64,000 nucleotides of DNA, from NCBI GenBank assembly GCA_030248135.1, contig JASANC010003012.1, forward strand, positions 1-64,000, written 5' to 3'. Below, one piece after another: positions 9,497 through 21,219 of this stretch. This DNA comes from Theristus sp. LFF4_11. Its lineage: Eukaryota > Nematoda > Chromadorea > Monhysterida > Xyalidae. A program made the position numbers and the translations under genes. Under the pieces are notes generated by a model that was not told the origin of the DNA, searched no databases, and saw nothing but the letters and a program-made list of their open reading frames with translations. The first letter of the stretch is position 1; each line of letters begins with the position of its first letter.

Positions 9497-12466
9497 ATGA
9501 GCCGCAAAGTCGAGTCGCGGTCGGCAGCGGATGACGCAATTGATGGAGAAAGCAACCAATCAGCTGCAGATGGTGACACTGAAGACAGTCGAAACGAGCA
9601 GCACGACGGTTCAGTGGATGGAAACGAAAGTGAAACGCAAGAGAACTCGGCGAACATCAGCGACTCCGTCAGTGAGGCGACCACGACAGCGGACGAGCCG
9701 AAGTACGTCGGGCCACTTGATCCAACGGTCGCCGGATCCATATGGCGAGGTGATGTTGCTTTAAGGGGCATTCATGAAGCAGTATTCAGTGGCAGCGTAT
9801 TAAAATATAGCTACGCGGTCGCTAAATACTTCTTCGTGAATGCCCCTTTACATTATAAATGCGCTATCTACTTCTTTTGCAAGCTTAATCGGAAATATTT
9901 TTTAACCCCATGTGAGATTCGAGCCCACGTCTCTGGCATAAACCACTTGACCACCCAAGCCCGCAAACCCGATTTATCAGTTTTCTCTGTGTAAAACTCA
10001 AGAGTTCGCTTTTAGACAAGTTTTTCCGTGCTTCAGCTGGTGGTGCCAAACGCAAGCAACGGCAGATAATCGAGGCGGAACGCAAGAAAGCACGACGAAG
10101 CGGTCAACCGTACTACAATCGATCTGGTAGATTGGTTGGATCGAAACTGACGCCGAGGCCGGTGCCGTGCAATCACGGCATCGACTGGCGCAAATGCGGC
10201 GAATTCACCGAAGATGGTGAGCGCGTCCTAGTAGTGTCAACCTGCTATCTCAAGGCCCGTTCATACTGACGTATGCTGACGTACGTCAAAGGCACGTCTC
10301 CATGAACGGTAGTATGCAATAACACAAGACCTAACGTGCCGTGTCGTGCCGTACATGCATACGTCTGTATGAACGGCAGTATGCAATAACATGGAACCTA
10401 AAGTGACGTGATGTGACGAGCCGTATACGCATATTCAGTATGAACGGGTTTTTAGTGTGTACGTCAAAGTTGAAAATTTTTATAATGAACGTTAACGTGT
10501 TTTCAAGTGGAAAACCACTTTCAGATCGCCAAGCGATCTGCCTGCACTATTGGGAGACGCTCACCACCACCGAGCAACGTCAGCACTATTTGCTCAAATG
10601 CATCTTTCTGGAGCCGGTGAAAACAAAAGGCAAAGACGGCAAAACTGGCAAAGGAAAAAAGAAGAAGAAGACAACGAAGAAGAAGAAGAAGAACGAGACA
10701 AAAGAGGAGCCGACCGAAACGAAACCCGACACTAAAACCGAAAAACAGGTGAAAGAGCACCGAAAGGCGAATGCACCGCAGTATTACTTGACGAAAGTCG
10801 GCGCCGCCAGTAAAAAGGACGCAAAGCGTGTCTGCCGCGATTTTCTGCTGAAAACGCTGAATATTTCGACGAAAATGATTGCCAACATTGTTGAGGTAAT
10901 GAGCTGTTGCCGGATAAGGTAATTTGTGGCCTACTAGCATTCAAATATCGCTTTACAATCAAAAATACAGTGTGCGTGTAAAACTTGCATTTTTGAGGGC
11001 ACATAATAGAAATTCCTACAACCTGTATAGTGCCCTAAAAATCAACGGTTAGAGTGATTAGTCAAGCGCACCAGTTCATTGTGGTCACCAGTTCGTCACC
11101 CTCGTGGCCTGGTGGTAGTGCGTTAGACTACAGTCTGTGCGCTCGGGGGATCGAGCCCCGCCGAGGGGTGTATAGGCACTTAATGACAGAGAAAACTCGA
11201 TGGGCGCCCTACTCAATGGCGTTCTGTACGCTTCTCTGGGTTAGCCCTGGCTAAAAACATCGCCTAAAAATCACAACAACAACAACAACAACAACATTTC
11301 AGATTCTGAACAAGCCGACGAACGAGATCGAGACGACGATCAAAGCAGTAAAGTTCGACCATCGCATACTGCGTCGGAAGGACGACAATCTGAGCGAGGA
11401 GCAGATCGCGGCGTTACGCGCGCACATCGAGTCGTTTCCGTTTTTCGTCTCGTACTCGCGGCGTCAAGACGAGCAACCGCGACAATTCTTCAAGGATCCC
11501 GACCTGTCCGTCGGCACGATGCACAAACGCTACACGGCCATGTACGAACAGTGCGCGCCGCACTTGATCGTGCCGCTGCCGGCGTTCGATCGCTTCTTCT
11601 GGCGCGAGTACCGCGTCGCGTTCCTCCGCGAGCCGCACGAGGACCAGCGGCCGCGACGCGCCAGTGACCCGGACGAGAACGACGACATGCCGAAGGTGTT
11701 CAAGCAGATCGGCAAACGACCGGTCTGGAACCGAAAGAAGGACGGCGAGAAAGCGGCGGCGACGGCGAAACGGCAACGCAAAGACTCAACTGGCGGCACT
11801 TCGCCGAGAGCAGCGCGTGCTACCAACAACACCACCACCAACAACACCGGCAGTGCCGCTGCACCCTCGGGCGAGTTCATCTTGTCGCAAGCGCTCACGG
11901 ACACCGGCATACCGTCCGACATCTACCCGACGACGTCGACGGCGACTCAACCGCGGAAAACGTCGAAGCAGCCAACAGCACGTCAACAGCAACAGCAGCA
12001 GCAGCCGCTGGCGACCGTACAACAACACCAGCAACAACAACAACAACAACAACAACAACAACCACCACCACAACCGCAACATCACCCCGTTCAACTCCAG
12101 CCGCATCTTCAACCCCAATCCGCACAACACTCACCGATTCCGACACAGATCAACCTTCTACAGCCACTACCACAACAACAACAACAACAACAACAGCAAC
12201 CCCATCTGATGACTGCAACAACAGCACAGCAGTACAGGCCACCTCTCGGGACGACAACGACCGTGACGCAGAACCAAACATTGATTAATCCGAATAATTA
12301 CGTCACTACGAACAATCCTGAGGCGGCGCTTCCCACTGTGTCGTCGACAATACCGATCAACGCAGCTGCGTTTCAGTCGCCAAATTTGAACTATTCCATC
12401 TCAAACGCGTCGCAGCAGATTATTTCCAACTTTCAATCTATGATGACACCGAATTTCCAATTTTGA
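9497..12466 (+). CDS. Array gene D: Cys/His, transposase-like N-domain, poly-Q tail (655 aa model)
   Basis: The exons are 9497-9749, 10037-10216, 10525-10895 and 11303-12466; phases 1, 1, 0 join to 655 residues. The first exon is Ser/Glu-rich. The second has S-G-Q-P-Y-Y-N and C-x-H-x6-C, ending F-T-E-D-G. The third starts D-R-Q-A-I-C-L-H-Y-W-E and holds a long Lys-rich insert before Y-Y-L-T-K-V-G and R-V-C-R-D-F-L-L-K-T-L-N-I. The last has L-R-A-H-I-E-S-F-P-F-F and R-F-F-W-R-E-Y-R-V-A-F-L-R. It also keeps F-I-L-S-Q-A-L-T-D-T-G-I-P, several poly-Gln runs from CAA repeats, and the terminal I-S-N-F-Q-S-M-M-T-P-N-F-Q-F. A SINE tail ends a few bases before its last acceptor. Confidence 0.85.
9764..9847. 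mobile_element. Palindromic GGGGCATTCATGAAG-type MITE
   Basis: This 84 bp element starts AGGGGCATTC and ends GAATGCCCCT, and is flanked by TTA on both sides. It lies in intron 1 of gene D, 14 bp after the exon. The 3 bp TTA duplication would fit PIF/Harbinger; that assignment is inference. Confidence 0.75.
9902..9972 (-). pseudogene. tRNA-related sequence (truncated tRNA or SINE head)
   Basis: On the - strand, TGGTCAAGTGG fits box A and GGGCTCGAATCTC fits box B. The spacing between them is about 17 nt, too short for a full anticodon arm, so this is a relic and not a working tRNA gene. Confidence 0.4.
10256..10448. mobile_element. MITE with 14 bp perfect terminal inverted repeats
   Basis: It begins CCCGTTCATACTGA and ends TCAGTATGAACGGG. 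Inside are two direct repeats of about 60 bp, each starting near TGAACGG(T/C)AGTATGC, around 10304 and 10371. I found no clear target duplication. It lies in intron 2 of gene D. Confidence 0.65.
11095..11297 (+). mobile_element. tRNA-derived SINE, copy 2
   Basis: The full-length copy has box A (TGGCCTGGTGG), box B-like ATCGAGCCCCG and a (CAA)n tail. The tail runs directly into the ATTTCAG acceptor of the last exon of gene D, so it may act as the acceptor's upstream context. Confidence 0.85.
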
Positions 12467-13257
12467 CCCTAATGAGGCATTGTGAATAAACTCTCGAACA
12501 TCCGTGATGTTTTTTTTTTGAAAAGAGAACCGTCTTTTTAGGCACTGATAAGTTGATGTCTGTATAAAAACCTGTCCGCTGATTGGGCAACGTGATGCAG
12601 CCAATCAGTGCATGCAATTTGAACATTTGTGTGTGGATTTAAGCTGTATTGACCATTTGCATGTGCAAGATATTTTGCTGTCCAACTTAATTTAGCACCC
12701 GTACATGATCTGAAGTTTTATTGATCCATTTTTGCTTGAAGTTATCAACGATACACACGTTATTTTGTCATTTTTTTGCGTTGAACGTCACGTATCGTGT
12801 AGCACAGCACAGTATTATTACGTTTTTCATATCGCTTTTTTTCTCGAACCCAATAAATTCGCATGAGGAAGCTCGATCGGAACACCGCATGACAGTGAAT
12901 CGCCATCATACATACAATACATACGCACGGCATCGACAGCACTGACTAGGTATGAGAGAGACCCCTGTTCCTTTGCACACACATGCACGACACCGCCAAA
13001 TAGCGCATGTGAGCAAAACAGGCCACATGCAGAAGCAGACGCACGTTGCAATCGACGCACACGCAAATGCAGCAGAAGGCACAACACACCGATCGATGCA
13101 CCGCAGCACTCCCGCACAACCAACCACCCTGAAACATCATGTTCGACATCCATTCCATTTCAATCCGTTGTTGTGTGACACACATTACGGTGTAAACTCG
13201 CTTAGATCAATCGCACGTTCCGTGTGTTTCACACGTAAAACGAGACCGAAAACCGCA
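12467..13257. other. Intergenic D-E
   Basis: No gene is seen. It holds the 3' flank of D and the upstream region of E, including its motif at 13129. Confidence 0.4.
13129..13143 (+). promoter_or_regulatory. Shared upstream motif, gene E (CTGAAACATCATGTT)
   Basis: It lies about 115 bp before the ATG of gene E and carries the complete dyad AACATCATGTT. Confidence 0.55.
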
Positions 13258-16200
13258 ATGGAATCGTTGAACAGCTCAACGCCGTGCCAACAGAACGCAG
13301 CCGAGACCAGCACGGACGATGTCGGCCATCAGATCCTCAGTCCGGCGACGGCGCAAATCGCCGGGCCGACGGGCGCAGCGTCGCTCGACATGACCGTCGC
13401 TGCAGCGCCGTTTTGGGGTTTGGCTTGTTTGTGTTGTTGTTGTTGTTGTCGTTTGCGGCAATGCATTGGCTGATCAAGTTTCTCCACTTTATGCCAATAC
13501 GCAAGCGCGCGCACTTATCCGACAATCAATTCGATCACAGAAGACAATAATTACACCGTGTTACACAGGCAAATTCAGCGTTATATAGTTTTACTGCATG
13601 CGTGCATAACGTACGTTGTTGTCTATTGTGATTAAAAAAAACTGAAACTGTGCAGCGTCTTATATTCAAAAATGCCCCTCCTAATTAAGGACCAGACATT
13701 GTAGCTTCCGGTGGAAAGCCAAAGTCTCGCAATCGTCGCGACGAGGAACGCCGACGGGCGATCGATTCCGGACAGGCGTACTACACCGGCCGTGGCAAGT
13801 TGATCCCGTCGCGGCATCACCCGCTGAAACGCGACTGCTCGCATAAACCGGAGAACAAATGTTTCGGCTGCGACGAGTTCACGGAAGCCGGTATGCCGAG
13901 TTTCAGTTAAAATAAAGCCAGAATATACACCAGAACACCAAATAAAGCCAGAATACACACCATAACAAACGTACGGTATGGCCGACTGAACATGGCTGCT
14001 TTTTTTCAGGGTGCAAGGAGCGCGCAAAATTTGAACGAAAGTAAAAAAGACGTTCAGAAACCCAATTGTGTGTCAAATTTGACGTGCTTTTTCTTCAAAT
14101 TGATTGGCTCTTCGTGCAATTCTGTTCATTTTTTGTCTCTGCACTGCACACACGATTTGTAAAATCATGGTATTTTTGAAAAAGACAACTGATCCCGCCT
14201 TGGTTAAGAAGATCAGGACTGCGTTATTTTTTCATCCATACTGTATTATGCTGGCGTTCCAAATCCTTCGAATACTGACTTGCTGCTTTCATACATTTCT
14301 AGCTTTCCATAAGTCCTCTTGCATTCTTTCTTAGTTACACTTTTCTGTACGATACAAGCATTTTTAAAATCACATACTTTGTATCCCCCGCTGATTGGCT
14401 GCAATTTTCGAACGTTCATCAGACAGCAATTTCAATCGCATCAATGTAGGACTTCAACGCAACCGTGGAAATACTTTTATCTTCATGTAATTTTGTAAAT
14501 GTTTAGTGTAAGTTTCGAAAACGTATCAAACAGTAACAACTTAATCAAAACGTTCAGATCGCGAGCTGCTATGCCGCAACTTCTGGCAGCTCGACACGAT
14601 GGAGCACCGTATGAACTATCTGCTCGAATGTTGCACCGTCGAGCCGGCCAAGGGCAAGCCGATTCCGAAGAAAAAGTACAAACCACGCAAGGCGCCACGA
14701 CCGGAGCGCGAGGGAACCAGGCGGTCGTTGCGAAGGGAGGCGAGGGAGGCTCGCAAGAACATCGTCAAGGAGGAGACGTCAAGCGACGACGACGACGGCA
14801 CTGACGAAGACGATGAGCCGTTGGCGAAGATACAGCGCAAGAGGCGGATCATTGAGGACGACGACAGCGACGAGGAGCACCACGAGGAGCTCGATGAGGG
14901 CGACGACGAATACGACAACGAGGACGAGAAAGACGACGACACTGACAAAGAGAGATCGCGCGACGACGCAACAAGCGCCACGGAGCGAAGTCGCACCGAA
15001 TCGATCGCAACCGAGGAGCCGAACGAAGAGCGACAAGAGAATGCGGACGAGCAAATGAGTGATAAGGCGAGCACGACGTCGCCGGACAAACGAAAACGCA
15101 CCTATGCCATTTCGTACTTCCTGACGAAAAAGTCGAAGAGCGGCTCAATACAGACGAAGCGAGTCTGTGCGGCATTCTTCCTGCAGACGTTGAACATCAC
15201 AAAACAGATGACGGCCAATGCGATACGGGTCGGTTTTTTTGCCGTTCACAGTTATCTTTGTTGATTCTGATGAACCGTTACATTACGTTTTAAAGAAGTT
15301 AAGAAACTGTTGACACTACAGCTGCTACTAAATTCACCAAACGTGTTATAAACATAAGATACACGTTGTCAGTTCCTTTTAGTAGCCACTTTAGCACGTT
15401 TAGCAACGATTTCTGGGTGCACTCTAACAATTCGACGGCAATTAACACCAAATGTCTGAAAACAAACCGTTCCACTTCCAGTTCCGCGGCGACGACAACC
15501 GCTATTCGCGTGTCGACATGCGCAGCGTCGTGCGCGCCCAACAGAACATCACCGAAACGCAACGCGCCGCGCTGCAGGCGCACATTGAGTCGTTTCCGTT
15601 TTTCGTCTCCTACTCCATCCGCCCGGAGGACAAGCCACGCCAATTCCTCGTCGACACCGAGCTCTCGGTTCGCGGCATGTGGAAACAATACCGTGAACTC
15701 CACGAGCACAACCCGGAGACGATGGTGAAGATGTTCACGTACGAGCGATTCTTCGCCAAAGAGTATAATCTCGAGTTCTTGCGGAAGCCGCGCAAGGGCC
15801 AACGGCCGAAACGCGTCTGCGAGGAGGACGACGAGAACGTCGGACCGAAGAATCCGTTCGCCGAACGCAAAAAGGCCGAACCGGGTCGCAATAAGCGGCC
15901 GGACGGGACGCCGACGCACACGAAGCCGAGTCAACGAAAGGCGGCCAAGCAGGCGGCGCAGGCCGGCGCGACGACGCAGCAGCCGCAGCAAGCACCGCAA
16001 ACACCAGCGCAACCACAACCACACCAGACAACGAGCAGCGATTTCGACCTGCCGCAACAGGTACTACATGAGACGCAGTTCTCGCCGCAACACTTCAGTA
16101 GTCCGACGCCGGCAACGACCGCGCAAGCGCCATTCCCGGCGCAGCCAACGAAAGGACACCTGAAGATGGCGAGACAACCGAAACAGCCGAAACAACAGCC

Positions 16201-16618
16201 ACCGCCACAGCCACAACTACAACAACCAATACAACAACAACAACAAGTAGTGCCGCCACCGCCTCAAGCACCGCCGCCACAACCGCAACAGCTACAACCA
16301 CCACCACCACCACCACAAGTCTCGTTACAACTGCCGCCCGGCGCACAACAACAGATCTACGTAATGGGCGTCCCACTGGAGCAGTACACGCCGATGCGAT
16401 CCGTGCAGAGCAGCGCGATCGTCAGCTCCACGAACTACGTCACGAACGCAGACACCGTCTCGGCGGCCACCGCCATCACGGTCGATCCATTGAACCACAA
16501 CCGATTTCAACCGCCGCAAACCTTGACTCAGTATCCGATCACCAGCGCGCCGACACTTCAACCGCACCAATTGATTTCCAACTTTCAGACAGTGATGTCG
16601 CCGAATTTCCAGTTGTAG
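13258..16618 (+). CDS. Array gene E: acidic-linker member with P/Q-rich tail (717 aa model)
   Basis: The exons are 13258-13417, 13705-13890, 14558-15228 and 15482-16618; phases join to 717 residues. Exon 2 encodes S-G-Q-A-Y-Y-T-G-R-G-K-L and the four-residue motif C-x-H-x5-C-x2-C, ending F-T-E-A-G. Exon 3 starts D-R-E-L-L-C-R-N-F-W-Q-L. It carries a hypervariable insert of more than 100 residues rich in Asp, Glu, Lys and Arg before S-Y-F-L-T-K and R-V-C-A-A-F-F-L-Q-T-L-N-I. Exon 4 starts F-R-G-D-D-N-R-Y and has the H-I-E-S-F-P-F-F block. A Pro/Gln tail follows with F-D-L-P-Q-Q-V-L-H-E-T, Q-I-Y-V-M-G-V-P-L-E-Q-Y-T-P and the terminal I-S-N-F-Q-T-V-M-S-P-N-F-Q-L. Confidence 0.87.
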
Positions 16619-17431
16619 CGCACGACCGGGTGACGTGATATTGGAGGAAAGGCAGCTTTAAAAAAGTAATATCCGCTAGCGTTATCTGAGCTCTTGTAGT
16701 AGACTGGACGGTTCGCCAGAAAAATTCCATGTTCATAATAATTATCGAACGATGATATTTGTCAGCATGTCAGCCACGTTTTTGATTGTTGTTGATATTT
16801 TAAAGTTGTCTAAACGTGTAGTGCGGTAGCTTGTTTTTCTGTATTCGAGTCACCACTGAACTACTTGTCGAGTTTTTTTTGACATTGAATCTGTACCTGG
16901 TCCCGATTATGGCATTCGTGTTTTGTGTTGTGTGCGTTTGTCCAAATTTAAAAAGAAGGCGTTGACAGAAATAAAAGTACCTGTAAGAACAATAATTACC
17001 CAAGTGGTCAGTCAGTACAAAAGATTCGCATTTCAGAAATGAGGCTTCTCAAGACTGGTATATTCAATTTCAGATCAAGTACTTGTACGTGGCAGCTTTA
17101 CATTGAATTCCTAAAATTCAATTCTAAACTGCAGCAGACGGTTAGTAAAAAAAACAAAAAAAAATAATTGCGTACATTTCGACATCTATTCGTTACACGA
17201 TACACGGGCGAGGCGACTAAACGTTGGAAACGCCATACAAACAAAGCACTCTGTCACTGCAACATCATGTTAGGCAGGGATGGCTGCCTTGATGCAGTGT
17301 GTGGTGTGGTGTATGTATCTCGTATAGTGCATTTGCGGAGTGAACTGAAACGACGCTGGGTTTTTTCAGATGGAGATCAAAAAGAGCTAGTAACTTTAAA
17401 AAAAGATAAAAAAGTAAAAATATCAAATGCA
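16619..17431. other. Intergenic E-F
   Basis: It contains flanking sequence only, with the motif of gene F at 17257. No conserved reading frame is seen. Confidence 0.4.
17257..17271 (+). promoter_or_regulatory. Shared upstream motif, gene F (CTGCAACATCATGTT)
   Basis: One substitution in the left flank leaves the AACATCATGTT dyad intact. It lies about 160 bp before the ATG of gene F. Confidence 0.5.
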
Positions 17432-20371
17432 ATGGAAGAAGACGCATGTCAAGAAGAGCAAATGACAGGAATAAACAGTCCAGACGACGGCGGCAGTGTT
17501 GCATCGAGAGATATTTCCGTGGAGCCGATCAATCCAGCTATTGCTACCGCTGCACTGTTCAACTGTGCGTATCTTTGCAACTTTAATCAAATGTTTCTGA
17601 AAAGAAAGCTCAATATCTTCATCATCATAAATTAGCTGTTAAAATATAGAAAGGCTTTTTTAAATTGATTTTTGTAGTGTTAAAATATGGTTGGAAAAGT
17701 TTTTGACGTTTTTTATGAAACACCCCGACTTCATAGCTTGTACTTCCAAGCATTGTTGCCAATTCTACTTGCAGTAGCCGGCGGTGGCGACAAGAAGTTA
17801 CGAGGTAGAAAGATGAAACAAACAGAACGAAAAACGGCGAAAGAACTCGGCGAGGCATACATCAGTAAATACGGGAAAATTTACACCAAAAAGCAACCGC
17901 TAGAACGCAAGTGCGGACACAAGGAATACGACAAGTGCTATAGATGTCGAGAGTTCACCGAGAAAGGTGCGGCGAGGCATTAACGTCTTGTGCAGTCGAA
18001 CTCTAAATTATAGGGAATCAGCTGTTGGCGGTCACGTGATGCACGCTTTCTGTGACGACTCCGACACACAACGCTCCACAGCGATCCTGCACAGAAAGCA
18101 TGCATCACGTGACCACCAACCAACCCAGCTGATTCCCTAAATTTAGAGTTCGACTGTAACTGGTTTACTAATCCTGAGGCTTAAAGTAGATTTCAGTGTG
18201 TGAAGCACAAAACTACCAAATCATAAGGTTCGTTTGGTGAAACACACTTCACTGTCGAACAAACAAAGAAACGACCGCAAAAAATTGATCGCATTTGCAA
18301 AAAAACACAATATTGTAGATCGAGAAGAAATCTGCAAGCATTTCTGGCAGCTCGGCTCTGAAGAAAACCGTCTCAACTACATACTGCAATGCGTCACGGT
18401 CACGGGCGTCAAGCCACCGTACATACCAAAGCTGCCTCGGGTCGATGGCAAGAGGGGGCCCGGACGACCCAGGAAGCACAAACCAAGAACAATCACGATC
18501 AGCAGCAGTAGCAGTGACGATGAGTACTTGGAGCCATCAGGTGATGATAAGCAGAAGGAGGAAGACAACGTTGACAACGACAACAACAACGAAACACACC
18601 AGGAGGAAACCCACATGAATTCGAACTCAAATGAAACAGCTGTGGAGCAGAACGACAGAAACTCAATCTCAAATGAAGCAGCTGTGGAGCAGGACCATCT
18701 AGACAACTCTCACCACGAGCAGCAGCATGACGCAGACGACTCAATAGATCAGAAGGACAAAAACAGCGAGACGGACGAGTCAAAGAGGAAACGCAACAAA
18801 TTCATAGCGTACCATCTGGTGAAGGTCGGCGACAGTCCTGACAAAGCGATACGGGTTTGCGCGCCATTTTTGTTGCGCACATTGAACACAACGAAGCAGA
18901 AAGTGAACAAAGCGATCACGGTTCGTTTTTCTCAGTTGTTAGAAAAACCCGGCAAAATAACGAAAGTTGTTCATATCATTGCTGCCTGCTTTGATACTGT
19001 TTTCTACGCTAAGAAACGGGTCGTTACTAAACATGCCAGTAAAGTTGCTATTAAAACGAACTTATTGTCCCATAACCTGTGAACCCAGTTTTAGTGGTAA
19101 CTTTAGCAGCAACATTCGATTTTAGTAGCTACTTCCTTTTCATTATCAATACGTCCATCTTACAACAGTCAATTTAGTAGCGATTTTGATAGCAACATTA
19201 ACAGCAACGATTTCTCAGTGTTGTGGCAAAATTCCAGCACCGCGGCGAGGACAATCGCTATCAAGAGCCGCAGATCGACCCAGCCGAACGACACCAACGT
19301 TACGTTGAGCCTCGTCAAAAGAAGCTCACCGACGAACAGAAGAGCGCGATGCGAGCGCACATCGAGTCGTATCCGTTCTTTGTCTCCTATTCCATACGAG
19401 GCGACAAGACACGGCAGTTCCTCTCCGACACCGAACTGTCGCCCGGTCTAATGTTCCGTCAGTACATCTCGATGTACGAGTTGACCAGGCCGGAACTGCT
19501 CGTCGGCTCCGGCGTCTATCAGAGGTTCTTTCGGGAGGAATATTACCTGGAGTTCCTGCGGCATCCACGACCCGGACAGCGAGCGAAGCGCAAGTCCGAT
19601 CCGGACGACGGCGTCGAGAACGTCCATCCGAGACAGAAACCGTTCAAAATACGCAAGAAAGCGTGTCCGAAGTCGTCCGCTCGATCGCAGAACTCACCGT
19701 CGCAAGCGACGCCAGCGAAGCGAAAGTCGGCGAAACAATCAGTCGACAGTACGCCGAGCACAACGCAGCAAGAAATCGACGAGTTCGACTTGACGCAGGT
19801 GTTACACGACTACCACGTTTTTCCGCAACAGTTCTCTTCATCGCCTCCCGCCACCAAGCAACGCAAGACGACTAAAACCACGAAACAACCACAACAACAA
19901 CAACCGAAAACGCAGAACCATCAACAACCACTACCGCCACCGCCACCGCCGCCGGCACACCAACAACAGCAATTCCAACTGCCAACACCAGAGTTGACAC
20001 AACAGTCCGTACAGCCAGTCACCCAGCAACCGCCGACACAACCGCCACCACATCAGATCTACGTCATGGGCACTCCAATCGATCAGTACACCACACCGAT
20101 CAGAGCAATGCACAACAACAACAACATTGCAACGTCGTCAAACTACGTCACAAACCCGACACATACCACGGCGGCAGTGGTGATGCCAGCAACGATGCAC
20201 ACGGTCGACAATAGTACAGTGAACGTGAACCAGAACAGGATTCAATCGCAGAATTTCAGCCATTATCCGCTTGTTAGTCAACCGTCTTCCATTCAACCGC
20301 ATCAACTACTGTCGAATTTTCAGTCGTTACCAAATCGATTGGGTTTCACGCAGCCGAATTTTGAATTATAG
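17432..20371 (+). CDS. Array gene F: Cys/His, acidic linker, P/Q-rich tail (686 aa model)
   Basis: The exons are 17432-17564, 17775-17966, 18319-18920 and 19238-20371; phases join to 686 residues. The ATG was chosen because it opens the M-E-E-D acidic stretch; upstream in-frame codons lack an ATG in good context. Exon 2 has G-E-A-Y-I-S-K-Y-G-K and C-x-H-x5-C-x2-C. Exon 3 starts D-R-E-E-I-C-K-H-F-W-Q-L-G-S and has a long Asp/Asn/Glu-rich insert before Y-H-L-V-K-V-G and R-V-C-A-P-F-L-L-R-T-L-N-T. Exon 4 starts H-R-G-E-D-N-R-Y and includes R-A-H-I-E-S-Y-P-F-F, E-F-D-L-T-Q-V-L-H-D and Q-I-Y-V-M-G-T-P-I-D-Q-Y-T-T-P. It ends Q-P-N-F-E-L after a small insertion in the conserved terminus. Confidence 0.86.
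17993..18156. mobile_element. CAGTCGAAC-type MITE, copy 1
   Basis: The inverted ends are CAGTCGAACTCTAAATT and AATTTAGAGTTCGACTG, each followed inward by AATCAGCTG-like sequence. A second copy is at 62533. It lies in intron 2 of gene F, about 26 bp after the exon. TA flanks in the second copy suggest a Tc1/mariner type. Confidence 0.75.
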
Positions 20372-21219
20372 CCAGTGTGGGGTGACACCAAAATTGTAGA
20401 AGTTGAAACTCAGGTGTCACCCCATGTACAAACTGTAGTTATGTACAAACTCATGATTTGGGCAATTAAAATGATATCCATTTGTTATTTTGTTTTGTTA
20501 CTAATTTGCTATTATTATTGTCAAGCATCACCTTTCTCAAGTTTGCAAGTGCATGGAAATTGATCTGCTTAAATGACGGTGATATTTGAACATTCTATTA
20601 GACAGACTGATACGTTTTTTAATATATCCACAGACGGCTTGCTTTCTTCAGTTTCGCCATGTTTCTAAACTTGAAATTATACTCTGTAACTTCCACGAGT
20701 ACTGATCATTCCACAGTTTCAGTACATGTCAACGCATATGTCAGTTATTACTAATGCGTATTTAACGAATAAAATTAATTAATTAATAATTAAATTAATA
20801 AATAGTTCTGTGCTTCTGGCTTTTCCCGACCGGTAAGTGAACGTGTATTTTGTTTATTTTGTGAAGGTCTCCGTATCATGCTCTGTTGTTACAGATTTAT
20901 GCGGATTTTTACATTTCCTGCGGATCGATCAATTCTATGCGCAAAAAACGATTCTTTTTTCTGGCGTTGAAACTTTTTTCGGAGTCTGAATTTCATGTGA
21001 AGCATATGGACAACCTGTGCTCGGTAAAAGAAGCGCCGTGGTGTAGGTCCATTAACGTGAAACATCATGTTCATCTAAATTGTACAGCATCACTTTTACT
21101 TTCCACACACGCAAATGTGCATGCAGTCATGCAGAAATTCGAACAATACAACATCGCTCATGAAATGAGCTTCGTTATTTTCTGATGAAACTGAATCGAA
21201 ACTTGTGTCGCAACTCGCA
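20372..21219. other. Intergenic F-G
   Basis: It contains an AT-rich 3' flank with AATAAA-like signals near 20767 and the motif of gene G at 21057. No gene is seen. Confidence 0.4.
21057..21071 (+). promoter_or_regulatory. Shared upstream motif, gene G (GTGAAACATCATGTT)
   Basis: This is the consensus form of the motif, about 150 bp before the ATG of gene G. Confidence 0.6.

Noticed and set aside
11095..11170. Functional tRNA gene
   Set aside because: The tRNA-like head lacks a convincing anticodon arm and acceptor stem and is joined to a body and CAA tail repeated at four loci, so it is a SINE.
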